64,000 bases of DNA from Deltaproteobacteria bacterium (GTDB lineage: Bacteria; Myxococcota_A; UBA9042). The DNA is taken from contig JACKFC010000001.1 in NCBI GenBank assembly GCA_020632665.1, positions 213,089 to 277,088 of the forward strand, given 5' to 3'. The notes under the pieces were generated by a model. That model did no database searches. It saw only the letters and a list, made by a program, of their open reading frames with translations, and was not told where the DNA came from. How positions within the stretch are numbered: position 1 is the stretch's first letter; each line of letters starts with the position of its first letter. The position numbers and the translations under genes were made by a program. Below, one piece after another: positions 46,692 through 58,368 of this stretch.

Positions 46692-48335
46692 ATGCGGCTC
46701 TCCCTCTCGACCCGAATCTTCCTCGGCTTTGCCCTCATGGTCGTCTGTTTCGGCGCCGCCGCGCTCTATGGCGTCGCCGCGGTGACCAGCCTGCGGCACG
46801 AGCTGAACCTGCTGCGCAAGCGGGCGCTGCCGCTGCTCGGCACCCTGCGCGACAACGGTTTGGAGCTGCGCGGCTTCGACGAGGCCCTGGCCCGCGCCGC
46901 GCCGCACGATCTCGATTGGGTGGCGCGATTTGCGCCGAGCGCGCGGCCCTATGAGCGCTTGGATCGGATCTTGGCGCAGATCGGCCAGATGCAGGCGGTC
47001 GACCGGCCGCCGCGGCTGGCCCGCGCCCTGGTCCCCGCGCCCGAGCCGCTGCCCGCGATCGGCAGCACCTTGGTCGCGATCCGCACCTCGAAGGAGGCCG
47101 CGCGGCGCATCGGCGCCAACGCCGAGCTGCTCGCCATGCTCCCCGGCCAGGGCACGCCGACGCAGGACGACGAGGCCTTCCAACGCTTGATCGGCGGCCT
47201 CTCACGCGCCGTCGCCGAGAAGCGCTACCGCGACGCCAGCCGCCTCGTGGTCGAATGCCGTCGGGTCGTGCGAAGGGTCCACACCGCGATCGGCCGCGCC
47301 GAGGCGCTCTTCGAGGCGACCTTGCAGGAACGCTTCGCCACCGCGGAGCGCTCCGAACAGCGCCTGGTGGTCGTGGTCGTGGTGAGCTCGGCGGCGGCGC
47401 TCGCCGTCAGCGTGCTGGTCCTGCTGACGATGCTGGCGACGCTGCGGCCGATGGGGCAGCTCGCCGAGGTGGTGCGCCGCTTCGCCGGTGGCGATCGCCA
47501 CGCCCGGGCCGAGCTGCGCGGCGCGACCGAGATCCGCACCCTCGCCGAAGAGACCAACCGGATGGCGGACGCGCTGCTCGCCCGCGAACAGCAGATCTCG
47601 ACCGCCCGCGAGGAGTTGGCCCGCTCCGAGCGGCTCGCCACCCTCGGCCAGCTCGCCGCCCGGATGGCCCACGAGGTCCGCAACCCACTGAGCAGCATCG
47701 GGCTCAACGCCGAGCTGCTGGGCGACGAGCTCGAGGCGGCCGGCGTCGCCACCGGCGAAGGCACCGAAGCACGCGAGCTGCTCGACGCGATCGGCGCCGA
47801 GGTCGAGCGGCTGCGTGAGGTCACCGAACGCTACCTGGAGCGCGCCCGGCCCTCGCCGCAAGGCAGCGCCCGGCTCGATTTGGGCGAGCTGGTCGGCCGC
47901 GTCGTCGACTTCGCCGCCGCCGAGCTGCAGCAGCGCGGCGCCAAGGTCCGGATCGACGCCGTCCCCGGCTGCGAGGCCCTCGCCGACGAGCACTCGCTGC
48001 GGCAGGCGCTGTGGAACCTGCTGCGCAACGCCTGGGAGGCGATGCCCGAAGGTGGTGACATCCGGGTCGAGGTGCTGCCCGAGCCAGAAAGCGGGCAGAT
48101 CGTCGTGGCGATCGAAGACGACGGTGCCGGCATCGAAGAGGGCACCGCGGATCGCCTCTTCGAGCCCTTCTTCAGCACCAAGGAGCGCGGAACCGGCGTC
48201 GGCCTGGCCGTGGTCCGCGAGACGGTGCGAGCGCACGAGGGCAGCGTCCGGGTGGCGCGGCCGCGCAGCCTCTCCGGTGCGCGCTTCGAGCTTCGCTTGC
48301 CTGCGGCCGAGCGCGACGATGTGGGAGGCGACTGA
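46692..48335 (+). CDS. HAMP-domain sensor histidine kinase
   Basis: A 547-residue membrane kinase. ATG 46692 is chosen because it starts the first membrane segment (RIFLGFALMVVCFGAAALYG). A periplasmic helical domain spans about residues 30-220; a second membrane segment follows near 224-248, then HAMP (LRPMGQLAEVVRRFAGGD). HisKA has His327 (ARMAHEVRNPLSSIGL). HATPase has N-box LRNAWEAMPEGG, EDDGAGI and FSTKERGTGVGLAVV. This NtrB/PgtB-like arrangement is often paired with sigma-54 activators. No response regulator is adjacent, so its partner is elsewhere. Stimulus unknown. Confidence 0.92.
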   Translation: MRLSLSTRIFLGFALMVVCFGAAALYGVAAVTSLRHELNLLRKRALPLLGTLRDNGLELRGFDEALARAAPHDLDWVARFAPSARPYERLDRILAQIGQMQAVDRPPRLARALVPAPEPLPAIGSTLVAIRTSKEAARRIGANAELLAMLPGQGTPTQDDEAFQRLIGGLSRAVAEKRYRDASRLVVECRRVVRRVHTAIGRAEALFEATLQERFATAERSEQRLVVVVVVSSAAALAVSVLVLLTMLATLRPMGQLAEVVRRFAGGDRHARAELRGATEIRTLAEETNRMADALLAREQQISTAREELARSERLATLGQLAARMAHEVRNPLSSIGLNAELLGDELEAAGVATGEGTEARELLDAIGAEVERLREVTERYLERARPSPQGSARLDLGELVGRVVDFAAAELQQRGAKVRIDAVPGCEALADEHSLRQALWNLLRNAWEAMPEGGDIRVEVLPEPESGQIVVAIEDDGAGIEEGTADRLFEPFFSTKERGTGVGLAVVRETVRAHEGSVRVARPRSLSGARFELRLPAAERDDVGGD

Positions 48336-48360
48336 GCTTCGCGCTCGGTTCGAGATGCCC

Positions 48361-48389
48361 TTGACCCGCTTTGTCGTAGGCAATAGTGT
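48361..48389 (+). promoter_or_regulatory. candidate promoter for the giant lipoprotein
   Basis: TTGACC at 48361-48366, a 17-bp spacer and TAGTGT at 48384-48389. The -10 box lies inside the 15-bp tandem repeat array, so repeat number would alter promoter or leader. Confidence 0.45.
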
Positions 48390-48432
48390 CGCAGGCAATC
48401 GTGTCGCAGGCAATCGTGTCGCGGGCTTACAG
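48373..48432 (+). repeat. 15-bp tandem repeat, four units
   Basis: GTCGCAGGCAATCGT occurs perfectly at 48388-48402 and 48403-48417. It is flanked by diverged units at 48373 (GTCGTAGGCAATAGT) and 48418. The array ends at the AGGAG ribosome site of the next gene. Confidence 0.85.
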
Positions 48433-48442
48433 GAGCGATGGC

Positions 48443-51400
48443 ATGTCGGGACAGCGACGATGGAAGGCGGCTGCCGGCGCCCTCGTGCTCTGCGCGTGGG
48501 CCGGCGCGTGCTCGGAAGATGCGAGCCCCGTACGCGACGCTGGCCAGATCGGTGATGGCGCAGCTGCCGACGTCGCCGACGTACTGATCGAGGCCGGCAC
48601 GCTGGGTCCGGGCTGCATCGGGAAGGCCGACGGCACGCCCTGCGACGACGGCGACCCGTGCACCGACGAGACCCGCTGCACGGCCGGCAGCTGCGGCGGC
48701 GGATTGCTCCGCTGCGCGTGCAACGTCGACACCGACTGCGCGCCGTACGAGGACGGTGACCGTTGCAACGGCACGCTGATCTGCTCGGCGCTGCGGACCT
48801 GCGTCGTCGATCCTTCCACCATCGTGCACTGCGATCCGAGCACCGCGACGGTCTGCAGCAGCCCGACCTGCGAGCCGCTGAGCGGCCAATGCGTCCCACT
48901 CGCCCGGCCGAACGGCACGCCCTGCGCCGGCGAGCCCTGTTGGCCCCTCGCGGCGTGTGCCGACGGCGTCTGCAGCAACGTGACCGGCGGGACCAAATGC
49001 CCGTGCCAGACCGACGGCGACTGCGCCGCACAGGAAGATGGCAACCTCTGCAACGGCACGCTCTATTGCGATACCTCCATCTTTCCGGGCAGCTGCAAAG
49101 TGAATCCGGTCACGGTCGTCACCTGCGCGGAGCCACCCGTCGGCGGTTGCCAGGCCACGGTGTGCGCGCCGGCGAGCGGAGATTGCGTCACCAGCGCGCT
49201 CGCCGACGGAACGGTCTGCGACGACGGCGACGCGACCACCGCGGTCGACCTCTGCCTCGCCGGCAGCTGCGTCGGGACGGCCTACGGCGCCTGCGCCTCC
49301 GACAGCGACTGCGCCGCACAAGAGGACGGCGACCTCTGCAACGGCACGCTCTATTGCGACGTCGCGGCGCAGGCCTGCGCGATCAACCCGATCACCGTGG
49401 TCAAGTGCCCCTCGGTCGCAGACACGGCCTGCACCCACAACACCTGCACGCCGAGCACCGGCACGTGCGCGCTGACACCGCTCGCCGACGGCACCGCGTG
49501 CGACGACGGCGACGCCTGCACGGTCGGCGAGGTCTGCGCCGGCGGCAGCTGTACGACGGGCACCAAGGCCTGCCTCTGCAAGAGCGACGCCGATTGCGCC
49601 AGCAAGGAAGACGGCAACTTGTGCAACGGCACGCTCTTCTGCAATGCGGCCAGCGGCAGCTGCGAGATCAACGTCGCGACCCGGAAGGTCTGCCCGACTG
49701 CGGCCGACGACGACTGCAACAAGGCCGCCTGCGTGCCGCTCTCCGGCGAATGCACGATGGTGCAGGTCGGCCACGTCGCGACCTTCTGCGACCTCGGTGC
49801 TGGGACCTCGATCTGCCGCACCGAGGTCAAACCGGGCGCCAAGGACGTCGCCGCTTCGTGCGATGACGGCGAGGCCTGCACCGTCGGAGAGACCTGCCAA
49901 GGAACGGCGTGCGCCGGCGGCGTCGACGTCTGCTTCTGTTCCACCGACGCGGACTGCAAGGACGACGGCGACCTCTGCAACGGCCTGCCCTTTTGCGACA
50001 AGAGCGACCCGAGCAAGCCGACGTGCGCGGTGAACCCGGCGACCGCCGTCGTTTGCCCGACCGCGGGCGACACCGCCTGCAAGAAGGCGACCTGCCAGCC
50101 GCAGACCGGTACCTGCAAGCCGACGCTGGTCGCCGACGGCGAGAATTGCGACGACGGCGCGCCGTGCACCGCCGGGGACTATTGCGTCGGAGGGAGCTGC
50201 CACGCGGGGTTGATGATCTGCGATTGCCTCACCCACGCAGATTGCCTGGACAGCGACGACGGCGACCTCTGCAACGGCGTGCCGTATTGCGACAAGAGCG
50301 ATCCGAAAAAGCCCGTGTGCAAGCCGAACCCGGCGAGCGCCGTCTTCTGCGACAAGAGCCAAGATACGGCCTGCCAGCAGAGCGTCTGCGATCCGAAGAC
50401 CGGAACATGCGCCCTCGCACCCGTGGGTGCCGGCACCGCCTGCGACGACGGCAACGCCTGCACCGAGGCCGACGGCTGCAAGCTCGGCGCCTGCGCCGGA
50501 ACCCCGGCGAAATGCGACGACGACGACCCCTGCACCATCGACAGCTGCGATCCGAAGACCGGCTGCGACCACGGCGCGGCGAGCTGCGACGACGGCAACG
50601 TCTGCACGGTCGACGTCTGTGATCCGAAGACGGGCGCCTGCGTCTTCGACGCCGCGGCTGCGGTCGGCAAGGGCTGCGACGCCGACGGTGACGGCTGCAC
50701 GGTGGGCGATGCCTGCCACGCCGGCGCGTGCAAGGCCGGGCCGCAGGCCGTCTGTCCGGCCGCGAGCGGGGCGTGTGATCAGGCCGTCTGCGTCTCGACC
50801 GGGGCCACGGGCTATACCTGCGGCGTGGTGCAGCGTCCCGACGGCGCAACGTGCAGCGGCGCCGGTGGATGCACCGTCGACGCGAGCTGCCAGAAGGGCG
50901 CCTGCGTGCCGGGCTCCATCGAGCGCCTACACGTGCGCACCCACACCGAGGTCGCGGCGCACCGCGGCGTTGCGCTGCTGGCGGGCGGCGCGGGCGGCGC
51001 GTGGTTGACCGGACGCCAGCCGAGCCCGACCGACCCGCGCTGGCGCCTCGACCGCGTCGACGCGGGCGGCCACGGCGTGAGCGCGCTCAACGTCGCGCTC
51101 AACGGAGCGGTGACCGACACCGGCGCCGGCGCGCGTGACGTGGTGCTCGACAACCAGGGCCTGCTCGTCGTCGGCGGCGACGTGGGCACCGCCGACGCGG
51201 GACGTCAATTCGCCCTCGCTGCGGTCTCGCCGAAGAGCGGCGCGCTGCTCTGGCAGCAGACCTACGGCGGTGCCGGCGACGAGAGCCTCGCCCGGATGAA
51301 GCAACACCCTGCAGGCGGCTGGTTGCTGCTCGGCCATCGCAAGGCCGGCGCGGCGCTCGACGGGTTCGCGGTGCGCAGTTCGCCCGGCGGCATCCTGGTC

Positions 51401-53566
51401 GGCAGCTGGCAAGGCGGCGGCTTGGAGGAAGACGGGCTGCTCGGCGGTGTCGGGCGGACGGACGGCAGTAGCGTGGTGGTTGGCGTGACGCAGGCCGGGG
51501 CGGCGCGGCGCGGCTGGTTGGTCGGGCTGGACGGCGCGAGCAAGACCGTCTTCGAGTTGGCCGTCGGCGATGCCGCAGATCAGACCCTCTCCTCGGTGGC
51601 AGTCCTCGCCGACGGCGACCTGCTCGCAGCGGGTTGGCGGCAGGACGGCACGCTGCGCCACCCGTGGTGGGTGCGGACCAGTGCGGCCGGCAAGCTGCGC
51701 TGGCAGCGGACGTTGCCGCTCGCGGCCTGGTGGCGGGACATCCTGCCGCGCGCGAGCGGCGGCGTGGTCCTGGTCGGTGCGGTGGATCCGAGTGGCTCCG
51801 CGGCGGATGCGTGGCTCTGCGGGATGGACGCGGCGGGCTACGTCGCCTGGCAGCGTGTGATCGACGCAGGCGGGGTCGAAGAGCTGGCCGCGTTGCGGCT
51901 CGACGGGGCGGGAGCGCCGGTCGCGGTGGGCCAGCACACGAGCGCCAAGGGGGCGAGCGCCGGGTTGTTGGTGCACACCGACGCCTGGGGCCACGCGAGC
52001 TGCACCGAGGCCGGCGTCTGCGCGGCGATCAGCGCGACGACGTGCACCGACGCGAAGCCCTGCACCGACGACCTCTGCGACGCGATCAGCGGCTGCGTCG
52101 CGACGCCGAACGCCCTCCCCTGCTCCGACGGCGACCCTTGCACCGGCCCAGACCTCTGCGAGAGCGGCGTCTGCAAGCCGGGTGGCCCCGAGACCTGCGA
52201 CGACGCCAACGCCTGTACCTCCGACGCCTGCAAGCAGGGCCAAGGCTGCGTCCACACTGCGCTGCAAGGCGCCTGCCCCGACGATACGGTCTGCACCGAG
52301 AAGGAGATCTGTCAGGCGGGCATCTGTGTGCTCAGCGCCGTCGATTGCGACGACGGCGACCCCTGCACCTACGACACCTGCGACGCCGTCAACGGCTGCA
52401 AGAACGCTGCGTTGGCCGACGACTCGCCGTGTGCGACCGGCAAGGTCTGCGTCGAAGGCGCTTGCATCGCGCGCTGGGCGATCGCGATCGCCGCCGGCTC
52501 GGGCTCGGGCGCAAGCGCGAAGATCGGCTTCGCCGCGCTGCAGCCCGGCGGGACGCTGCGAGTCTGGGACGAGAACAACGGCCCGGGCAAGCCGAGCGTG
52601 CCGCCGGGCGTGGTGGCGATCGCCGGTGGCGAAACGATGACCTACTTGCTCACCGACAAGGGCAAGGTCTGGGTGCGCGGCTACAGCAAATACGGCGCGA
52701 TCGGCCTCGGCAGCTCGACGAGCTACCAGTCCACGGCGACGCCGCTGACGACATTGCAGGACGCCAAAGCGATCTGGGCCGGCCCGCGCGCCGGCTGCGC
52801 CCGCCTCGCGACGGGCGAGACGCGCTGCTGGGGGCAGCAGAAATTCGGCGTCTTCGGCGACGGGGTCTGCAGCAGCTCGGTCAGCAACGGCCCCTACGTC
52901 AGCTCGCCCAAAGCGATGCCGCATCTCGATTCCTTCGTCGAGCTGGCGCTCGGCTTGGCGATGGGCTGCGGACGCAAAGCGGACGGCACGGTCTGGTGCT
53001 GGGGCGGCGGCAAGTGCGGCGACACCGGCTACCGTGGCGACGGCAGCGGAAAGGCACAGCCGACGCCGGTGCAGGTCGCAGCGCTGACAGACGCGGTGCA
53101 GATCACGGCAGGCTTTCAGCACGCATGCGCGTTGCGCGCGACGGGCGGCGTCAAATGCTGGGGACGGCACAGCTACGGCCAGCTCGGCACCGGCACCACC
53201 AGCAGCAAAGCGGTACCGGCGCAGGTCTACGGCCTCGAGAGTGGCGTGGCGGGCGTGGTCGCAGGCGACCTGTGGACCTGTGCGTGGCTCGAGGACGGCA
53301 CCGCAGCGTGCTGGGGCAACAACAACAGGGGCCAGCTCGGCATCGGCAATAAGAGCAACATGCTTGTTCCGACCGCGGTGAAGAACCTGACGGGCGTGAT
53401 CGGGTTGGCGACGAACCACCTCGGCGATGCAGAGGCCAATATCTTTGACGCCTCGACCTGCGCGCTTCGCAAGGACGGCTCGGTCGCCTGCTGGGGCGCA
53501 GAGGCACTGGGCAGTGGCGCGACCGGATCGACGATCCCGGTGAATATCCCAGGCTCGTTGCCGTGA
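48443..53566 (+). CDS. giant Cys-rich lipoprotein with propeller and RCC1-like repeats
   Basis: A 1,707-residue secreted lipoprotein, the longest gene here. ATG 48443 is chosen for AGGAG 7 bp upstream and a signal peptide with lipobox WAGAC. The frame is open farther upstream only through the tandem repeats. Layout: linker; about 800 residues of Cys-rich units (DDGDPCTDETRCTAGSC; EDGDLCNGTLYCD and others); a first propeller-like part (LLWQQTYGGAGDESLARM); a second short Cys-rich stretch (ATTCTDAKPCTDDLCDAISG onwards); then about 350 residues of RCC1-type blades (CWGRHSYGQLGTGT, CWGNNNRGQLGIGN). RCC1 and the other propellers mediate binding. It probably acts outside the cell; ligand unknown. 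Confidence 0.88.
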   Translation: MSGQRRWKAAAGALVLCAWAGACSEDASPVRDAGQIGDGAAADVADVLIEAGTLGPGCIGKADGTPCDDGDPCTDETRCTAGSCGGGLLRCACNVDTDCAPYEDGDRCNGTLICSALRTCVVDPSTIVHCDPSTATVCSSPTCEPLSGQCVPLARPNGTPCAGEPCWPLAACADGVCSNVTGGTKCPCQTDGDCAAQEDGNLCNGTLYCDTSIFPGSCKVNPVTVVTCAEPPVGGCQATVCAPASGDCVTSALADGTVCDDGDATTAVDLCLAGSCVGTAYGACASDSDCAAQEDGDLCNGTLYCDVAAQACAINPITVVKCPSVADTACTHNTCTPSTGTCALTPLADGTACDDGDACTVGEVCAGGSCTTGTKACLCKSDADCASKEDGNLCNGTLFCNAASGSCEINVATRKVCPTAADDDCNKAACVPLSGECTMVQVGHVATFCDLGAGTSICRTEVKPGAKDVAASCDDGEACTVGETCQGTACAGGVDVCFCSTDADCKDDGDLCNGLPFCDKSDPSKPTCAVNPATAVVCPTAGDTACKKATCQPQTGTCKPTLVADGENCDDGAPCTAGDYCVGGSCHAGLMICDCLTHADCLDSDDGDLCNGVPYCDKSDPKKPVCKPNPASAVFCDKSQDTACQQSVCDPKTGTCALAPVGAGTACDDGNACTEADGCKLGACAGTPAKCDDDDPCTIDSCDPKTGCDHGAASCDDGNVCTVDVCDPKTGACVFDAAAAVGKGCDADGDGCTVGDACHAGACKAGPQAVCPAASGACDQAVCVSTGATGYTCGVVQRPDGATCSGAGGCTVDASCQKGACVPGSIERLHVRTHTEVAAHRGVALLAGGAGGAWLTGRQPSPTDPRWRLDRVDAGGHGVSALNVALNGAVTDTGAGARDVVLDNQGLLVVGGDVGTADAGRQFALAAVSPKSGALLWQQTYGGAGDESLARMKQHPAGGWLLLGHRKAGAALDGFAVRSSPGGILVGSWQGGGLEEDGLLGGVGRTDGSSVVVGVTQAGAARRGWLVGLDGASKTVFELAVGDAADQTLSSVAVLADGDLLAAGWRQDGTLRHPWWVRTSAAGKLRWQRTLPLAAWWRDILPRASGGVVLVGAVDPSGSAADAWLCGMDAAGYVAWQRVIDAGGVEELAALRLDGAGAPVAVGQHTSAKGASAGLLVHTDAWGHASCTEAGVCAAISATTCTDAKPCTDDLCDAISGCVATPNALPCSDGDPCTGPDLCESGVCKPGGPETCDDANACTSDACKQGQGCVHTALQGACPDDTVCTEKEICQAGICVLSAVDCDDGDPCTYDTCDAVNGCKNAALADDSPCATGKVCVEGACIARWAIAIAAGSGSGASAKIGFAALQPGGTLRVWDENNGPGKPSVPPGVVAIAGGETMTYLLTDKGKVWVRGYSKYGAIGLGSSTSYQSTATPLTTLQDAKAIWAGPRAGCARLATGETRCWGQQKFGVFGDGVCSSSVSNGPYVSSPKAMPHLDSFVELALGLAMGCGRKADGTVWCWGGGKCGDTGYRGDGSGKAQPTPVQVAALTDAVQITAGFQHACALRATGGVKCWGRHSYGQLGTGTTSSKAVPAQVYGLESGVAGVVAGDLWTCAWLEDGTAACWGNNNRGQLGIGNKSNMLVPTAVKNLTGVIGLATNHLGDAEANIFDASTCALRKDGSVACWGAEALGSGATGSTIPVNIPGSLP

Positions 53567-53887
53567 GCGACGTGGCCGCAGGCGCTCGGGTGGGCGAGAT
53601 CGTGGCCGTGGCCTACAGCGCGCTGCGGATCTGAGCGCCGCGACCCAGCGCCGCGAGCCGGCGCCCGAGACCATCTCGGCGACGCAAAGCCGGCGCAGCC
53701 CGGGCCGCATGCGCAGCAGGGCGAGGGGTGAAGCGGGGCGCGGTTTCGGTGACGGTGACGGTGATGACGCGGTGGTGGTCGGCTGCATCGGGGACCGCAA
53801 CTACTCCGATGCGCTGGAAGCCGAACGGACCCGAGCCTTGACATGAACATGTGCATATTCATGATGGGAGCGGACACGGAGGTCGAC
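53567..53887. other. gap with vapBC control region
   Basis: The first 270 bp hold no convincing gene. A short frame (DDAVVVGCIGDRNYSDALEA) near 53760-53840 may be a remnant. The last 50 bp hold the promoter and operator candidate of the RHH/PIN pair. Confidence 0.5.
53838..53865 (+). promoter_or_regulatory. promoter/operator candidate of the RHH-PIN pair
   Basis: TTGACA at 53838-53843 overlaps a 22-bp imperfect palindrome (53842-53863; outer arms CATGAA and TTCATG). A weak -10, CATGAT, is at 53860-53865. The palindrome is the natural site for autoregulation by the antitoxin. Confidence 0.5.
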
Positions 53888-54136
53888 ATGGCCCACACCC
53901 GCCACGCCCATATCCTGATGGAACCACTCGAGTACGAGCAACTCGAGCGCATCGCCCGGCAGCGTCGCACGTCGGTGGCCGAGCTGATCCGCAGGGCCGT
54001 GCGCGAGAGCTACCTGCAGCAGCCATCGGCTGAAGGCGATCCGGTTGCGCGGCTGGCTGCGCTGCAACTCGAGTTGCCCCGTTGGGAGGAGCTCGCACGC
54101 GAGCTCGACGAGGCCTACGATGGCGGCGTTCGCTAG
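53888..54136 (+). CDS. ribbon-helix-helix antitoxin (VapB/CopG-like)
   Basis: An 82-residue protein. ATG 53888 is chosen for the GGAGG five bases upstream. An in-frame ATG at 53843 would start inside the palindrome. The N-terminal half is a ribbon-helix-helix fold (HAHILMEPLEYEQLERIARQ, then RRTSVAELIRRAVRESYLQ). The acidic C-terminal tail (WEELARELDEAYDG) would wrap and inhibit the toxin. It overlaps the PIN gene by 17 bp, the standard antitoxin-first arrangement. Confidence 0.88.
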   Translation: MAHTRHAHILMEPLEYEQLERIARQRRTSVAELIRRAVRESYLQQPSAEGDPVARLAALQLELPRWEELARELDEAYDGGVR

Positions 54137-54575
54137 CCGGCGCGTCTTTCTGGACGCGAACGTCTTCCTCTACGCCGCTGGCGTCGACTCGACGGTCGCC
54201 ACCGCGTGCCGTGCGCTGCTCGCTGCGGTTCGCGACGGCCAGCTCGACGCGACGACCAGCACCGAGGTCGTGCAAGAGATCCTGCACGTCGTCGCGCGCA
54301 GACGCGGTGCCACCATCGCCGCGGACGCCGCGGATGCCGTGCTGGCGCTGGTTCCCGAGCCGATCGCGGTGACGCCGACCGTCATCCGCAGCACCGTCGC
54401 GGTCGTGCGGGCCTCGCCGACGCTGTCGATCCGCGACGCAGTGCACGTCGCGGCGATGCGGTCCGAGGGGATCGGGATCGTCGTGAGCGCGGACAAATAC
54501 TTCGATGCGGTCGACGTCGAGCGAGTCGATCCCTACGATTCCGAAGCCGTGCAGGCGCTGTTGCGGCGGCTGTAG
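54120..54575 (+). CDS. vapC: PIN-domain ribonuclease toxin (VapC-like)
   Basis: A 151-residue PIN-domain protein. The acidic residues that bind Mg are Asp12 (FLDANVFLYA), Glu49 (TSTEVVQEIL), Asp106 (IRDAVHVAAM) and Asp125 (VVSADKYFD). VapC toxins cut specific tRNA or rRNA loops when the antitoxin is lost; the target here is unknown. It starts inside the antitoxin gene (17-bp overlap). It is separate from the putative pair at 28385. Confidence 0.9.
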   Translation: MAAFASRRVFLDANVFLYAAGVDSTVATACRALLAAVRDGQLDATTSTEVVQEILHVVARRRGATIAADAADAVLALVPEPIAVTPTVIRSTVAVVRASPTLSIRDAVHVAAMRSEGIGIVVSADKYFDAVDVERVDPYDSEAVQALLRRL

Positions 54576-54582
54576 ACCGCAC

Positions 54583-56522
<1,940 letters not shown>

Positions 56523-56526
<4 letters not shown>

Positions 56527-58232
56527 CGTCCGCCCTCGGGGCCATCGCCGGGGGCGACGCCGGGCGCGGTCTGCGGGGTGACGGTGCTCGGATCGCGGAC
56601 TTCTTTCTCGCGCGAGTAGACCCGCACCGCGAGCGAGGCGAGGAAGCGGTGGCCGTCCTCGCGCAGGCGATAGCCGGCGTCTTGCAGCTGGTGGTCGACC
56701 AGCGAGCCGATCACCGTCTCTTCCCCCAGCGCGGCGCGATCGCCACCGAGCACGATGGTCGGCGGCCGGCGGACGAGCACGGCGGCGACGCCCTTCACCA
56801 CCGCGGCCTGGGCCGGAGCGACGACGTGCAGGCGGTTGCTCTCTTGGCCGCTGAGCAGCTTCCAGCGCACCCGCAGCCCTTCGCTGCCGACCAGGACGGC
56901 CTCGCCGTGGCCGGTGATCTCCTCGGCGACGAAGAGGGCGACCTTGCGCGGCGCCGTGCGGCCGACGTCCTGGTTGCGCTCGAGCAGGTGGTGCCCGCCA
57001 AGGCCGAAGATCACCAGCGCGAAGAAGATCAGGCCGTAGGTCGATTGACGATGCCCTGCCCCGGGACCGTCCTCGACCATCGCCGGCAGCAGCGCCGCCG
57101 CAGCGCAGCCGACGCCGAGCAGCAGCGCCATCGTCGGCCGAGCCATGGCCACTGCTTCGGCCACGCCTGCGGCATCACCACGGACCGCGGCCATCGCCGC
57201 CCACGCCGCGGCGAGCAGCCCAGGCAGCAACAAGGGCAGCCAATCGCGCTCACCGAGGCGACGCGGCGCAGTGGCGACGGCCACGCCGAGCGAGCGCCAA
57301 CCGTCGGCGGCGCCAGCGCCGCCCGAGGTCGAGACGGCGGGTGCGGCAGGGGCGGGATCTTCGCGCAGCAGGCCGCGGAACAGGCCGAAGAACGCCAGGG
57401 GCCAGAGCAGCGCGCCGGCGACGACCCGCCACATCGGCGCGACCGGCAGCTCGGCGAGCGCCGTGAGATCACCGGTCGCGCCGCCCGGCGAGAGCACCGA
57501 GAGGGCCGAGATCGCAGCGCCCACCGGCGCTTGCAGCGGAGCTGCGGGATAGCCGGGCGCGGGGTCCATCACCCACGCCGCGATGTCGCCGAGCACCGGC
57601 GTCACGCTGCCGGCGACGCTGGCGAAGGCGAAGGCGCCCAGGCCGGCGGCGAGGGCCCAGGCCGCTGCGGCGGCGCCACGCACGGCGGGCATCGTCACCG
57701 AGCGGCCGATCAGCCACAGCGCCGAGGGCAGCACCACCCAAGCGGCGGGCGTCAGGGCGGTGGCCGCAGCGAAGGGCAAGGCCGAGATCGCGGCGCGCGG
57801 CAGCTGGCCGCGACGCAGCGCGCCTCGCAGCAGCCACAGGCCGAGCATCGCGAACGCTGGGGCGAGGCCGGCGGCGTCGGCCCGCCAGCCGATCTCCAGG
57901 CCGAGCGGCGCCATCGCGGCGACGGCGGCGGCACACAGGCCGGCGATGGTGCCGAAGCCGGCGGCGCGGGCGTAGCCGATGATGGCCAAGACGATGGCCA
58001 GCTCGGCCATGACGGTCGGCACCCGGCCGACCGCAGCAAAGCCACCGCCCATCTCGGTGAAGGCCGAGAGCAGCAGGCGGCCGGGCTCGGCGGGCAGGCT
58101 CGCCGGCGGCAGCATCGCCAGCACCTCGCTGCCGTAGGGGTCGACCGAGAACATCGAGACGGCGCGCAGCGCGAGGGTGACGACCGCGACGCGCAGCACG
58201 AGTCGGTGCAGGTCTTGGGCGGGGACGATCAT
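56523..58232 (-). CDS. multipass membrane protein, function unknown
   Basis: A 569-residue protein starting MIVPAQDLHRLVLRVAVVTL; an ATG six codons further upstream (58250) is the alternative. At least ten hydrophobic segments are visible (for example LAIVLAIIGYARAAGFGTIAG and YGLIFFALVIFGLGG), then a soluble C-terminal domain of about 150 residues. The early VDPYGSEVLAML and the general layout recall GT39/ArnT-type membrane glycosyltransferases, but the diagnostic acidic motif is not convincing. It is coupled to the helicase by 4 bp. No function is claimed. Confidence 0.7.
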
Positions 58233-58307
58233 GGCGGCTCCGGGCCGCATCGGGGGCGGCGACCGGACCCTAGCCGATGTCGATCTCGACGGCGAGGCCC
58301 CCTAAAT

Positions 58308-58366
58308 GGTTCCAGGTGCTTATACTTTATACTTTCGGAAAGTATAAAGTATAAGCACCTGGAACC
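58308..58366. repeat. 59-bp perfect palindrome with AT-rich core
   Basis: Left arm 58308-58336 (starts GGTTCCAGGTGCTTATAC) and right arm 58338-58366 are exact reverse complements over 29 bp around a single G at 58337. The outer 12 bp are GC-richer and the inner part is A/T-rich. It lies 2 bp beyond the ferritin-like gene's stop and about 75 bp before the membrane-protein start. Confidence 0.95.
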
Positions 58367-58368
58367 TC

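Noticed and set aside
53760..53842. Short protein-like segment before the RHH gene
   Set aside because: Too short, with no start or family. Noted only as a possible remnant.
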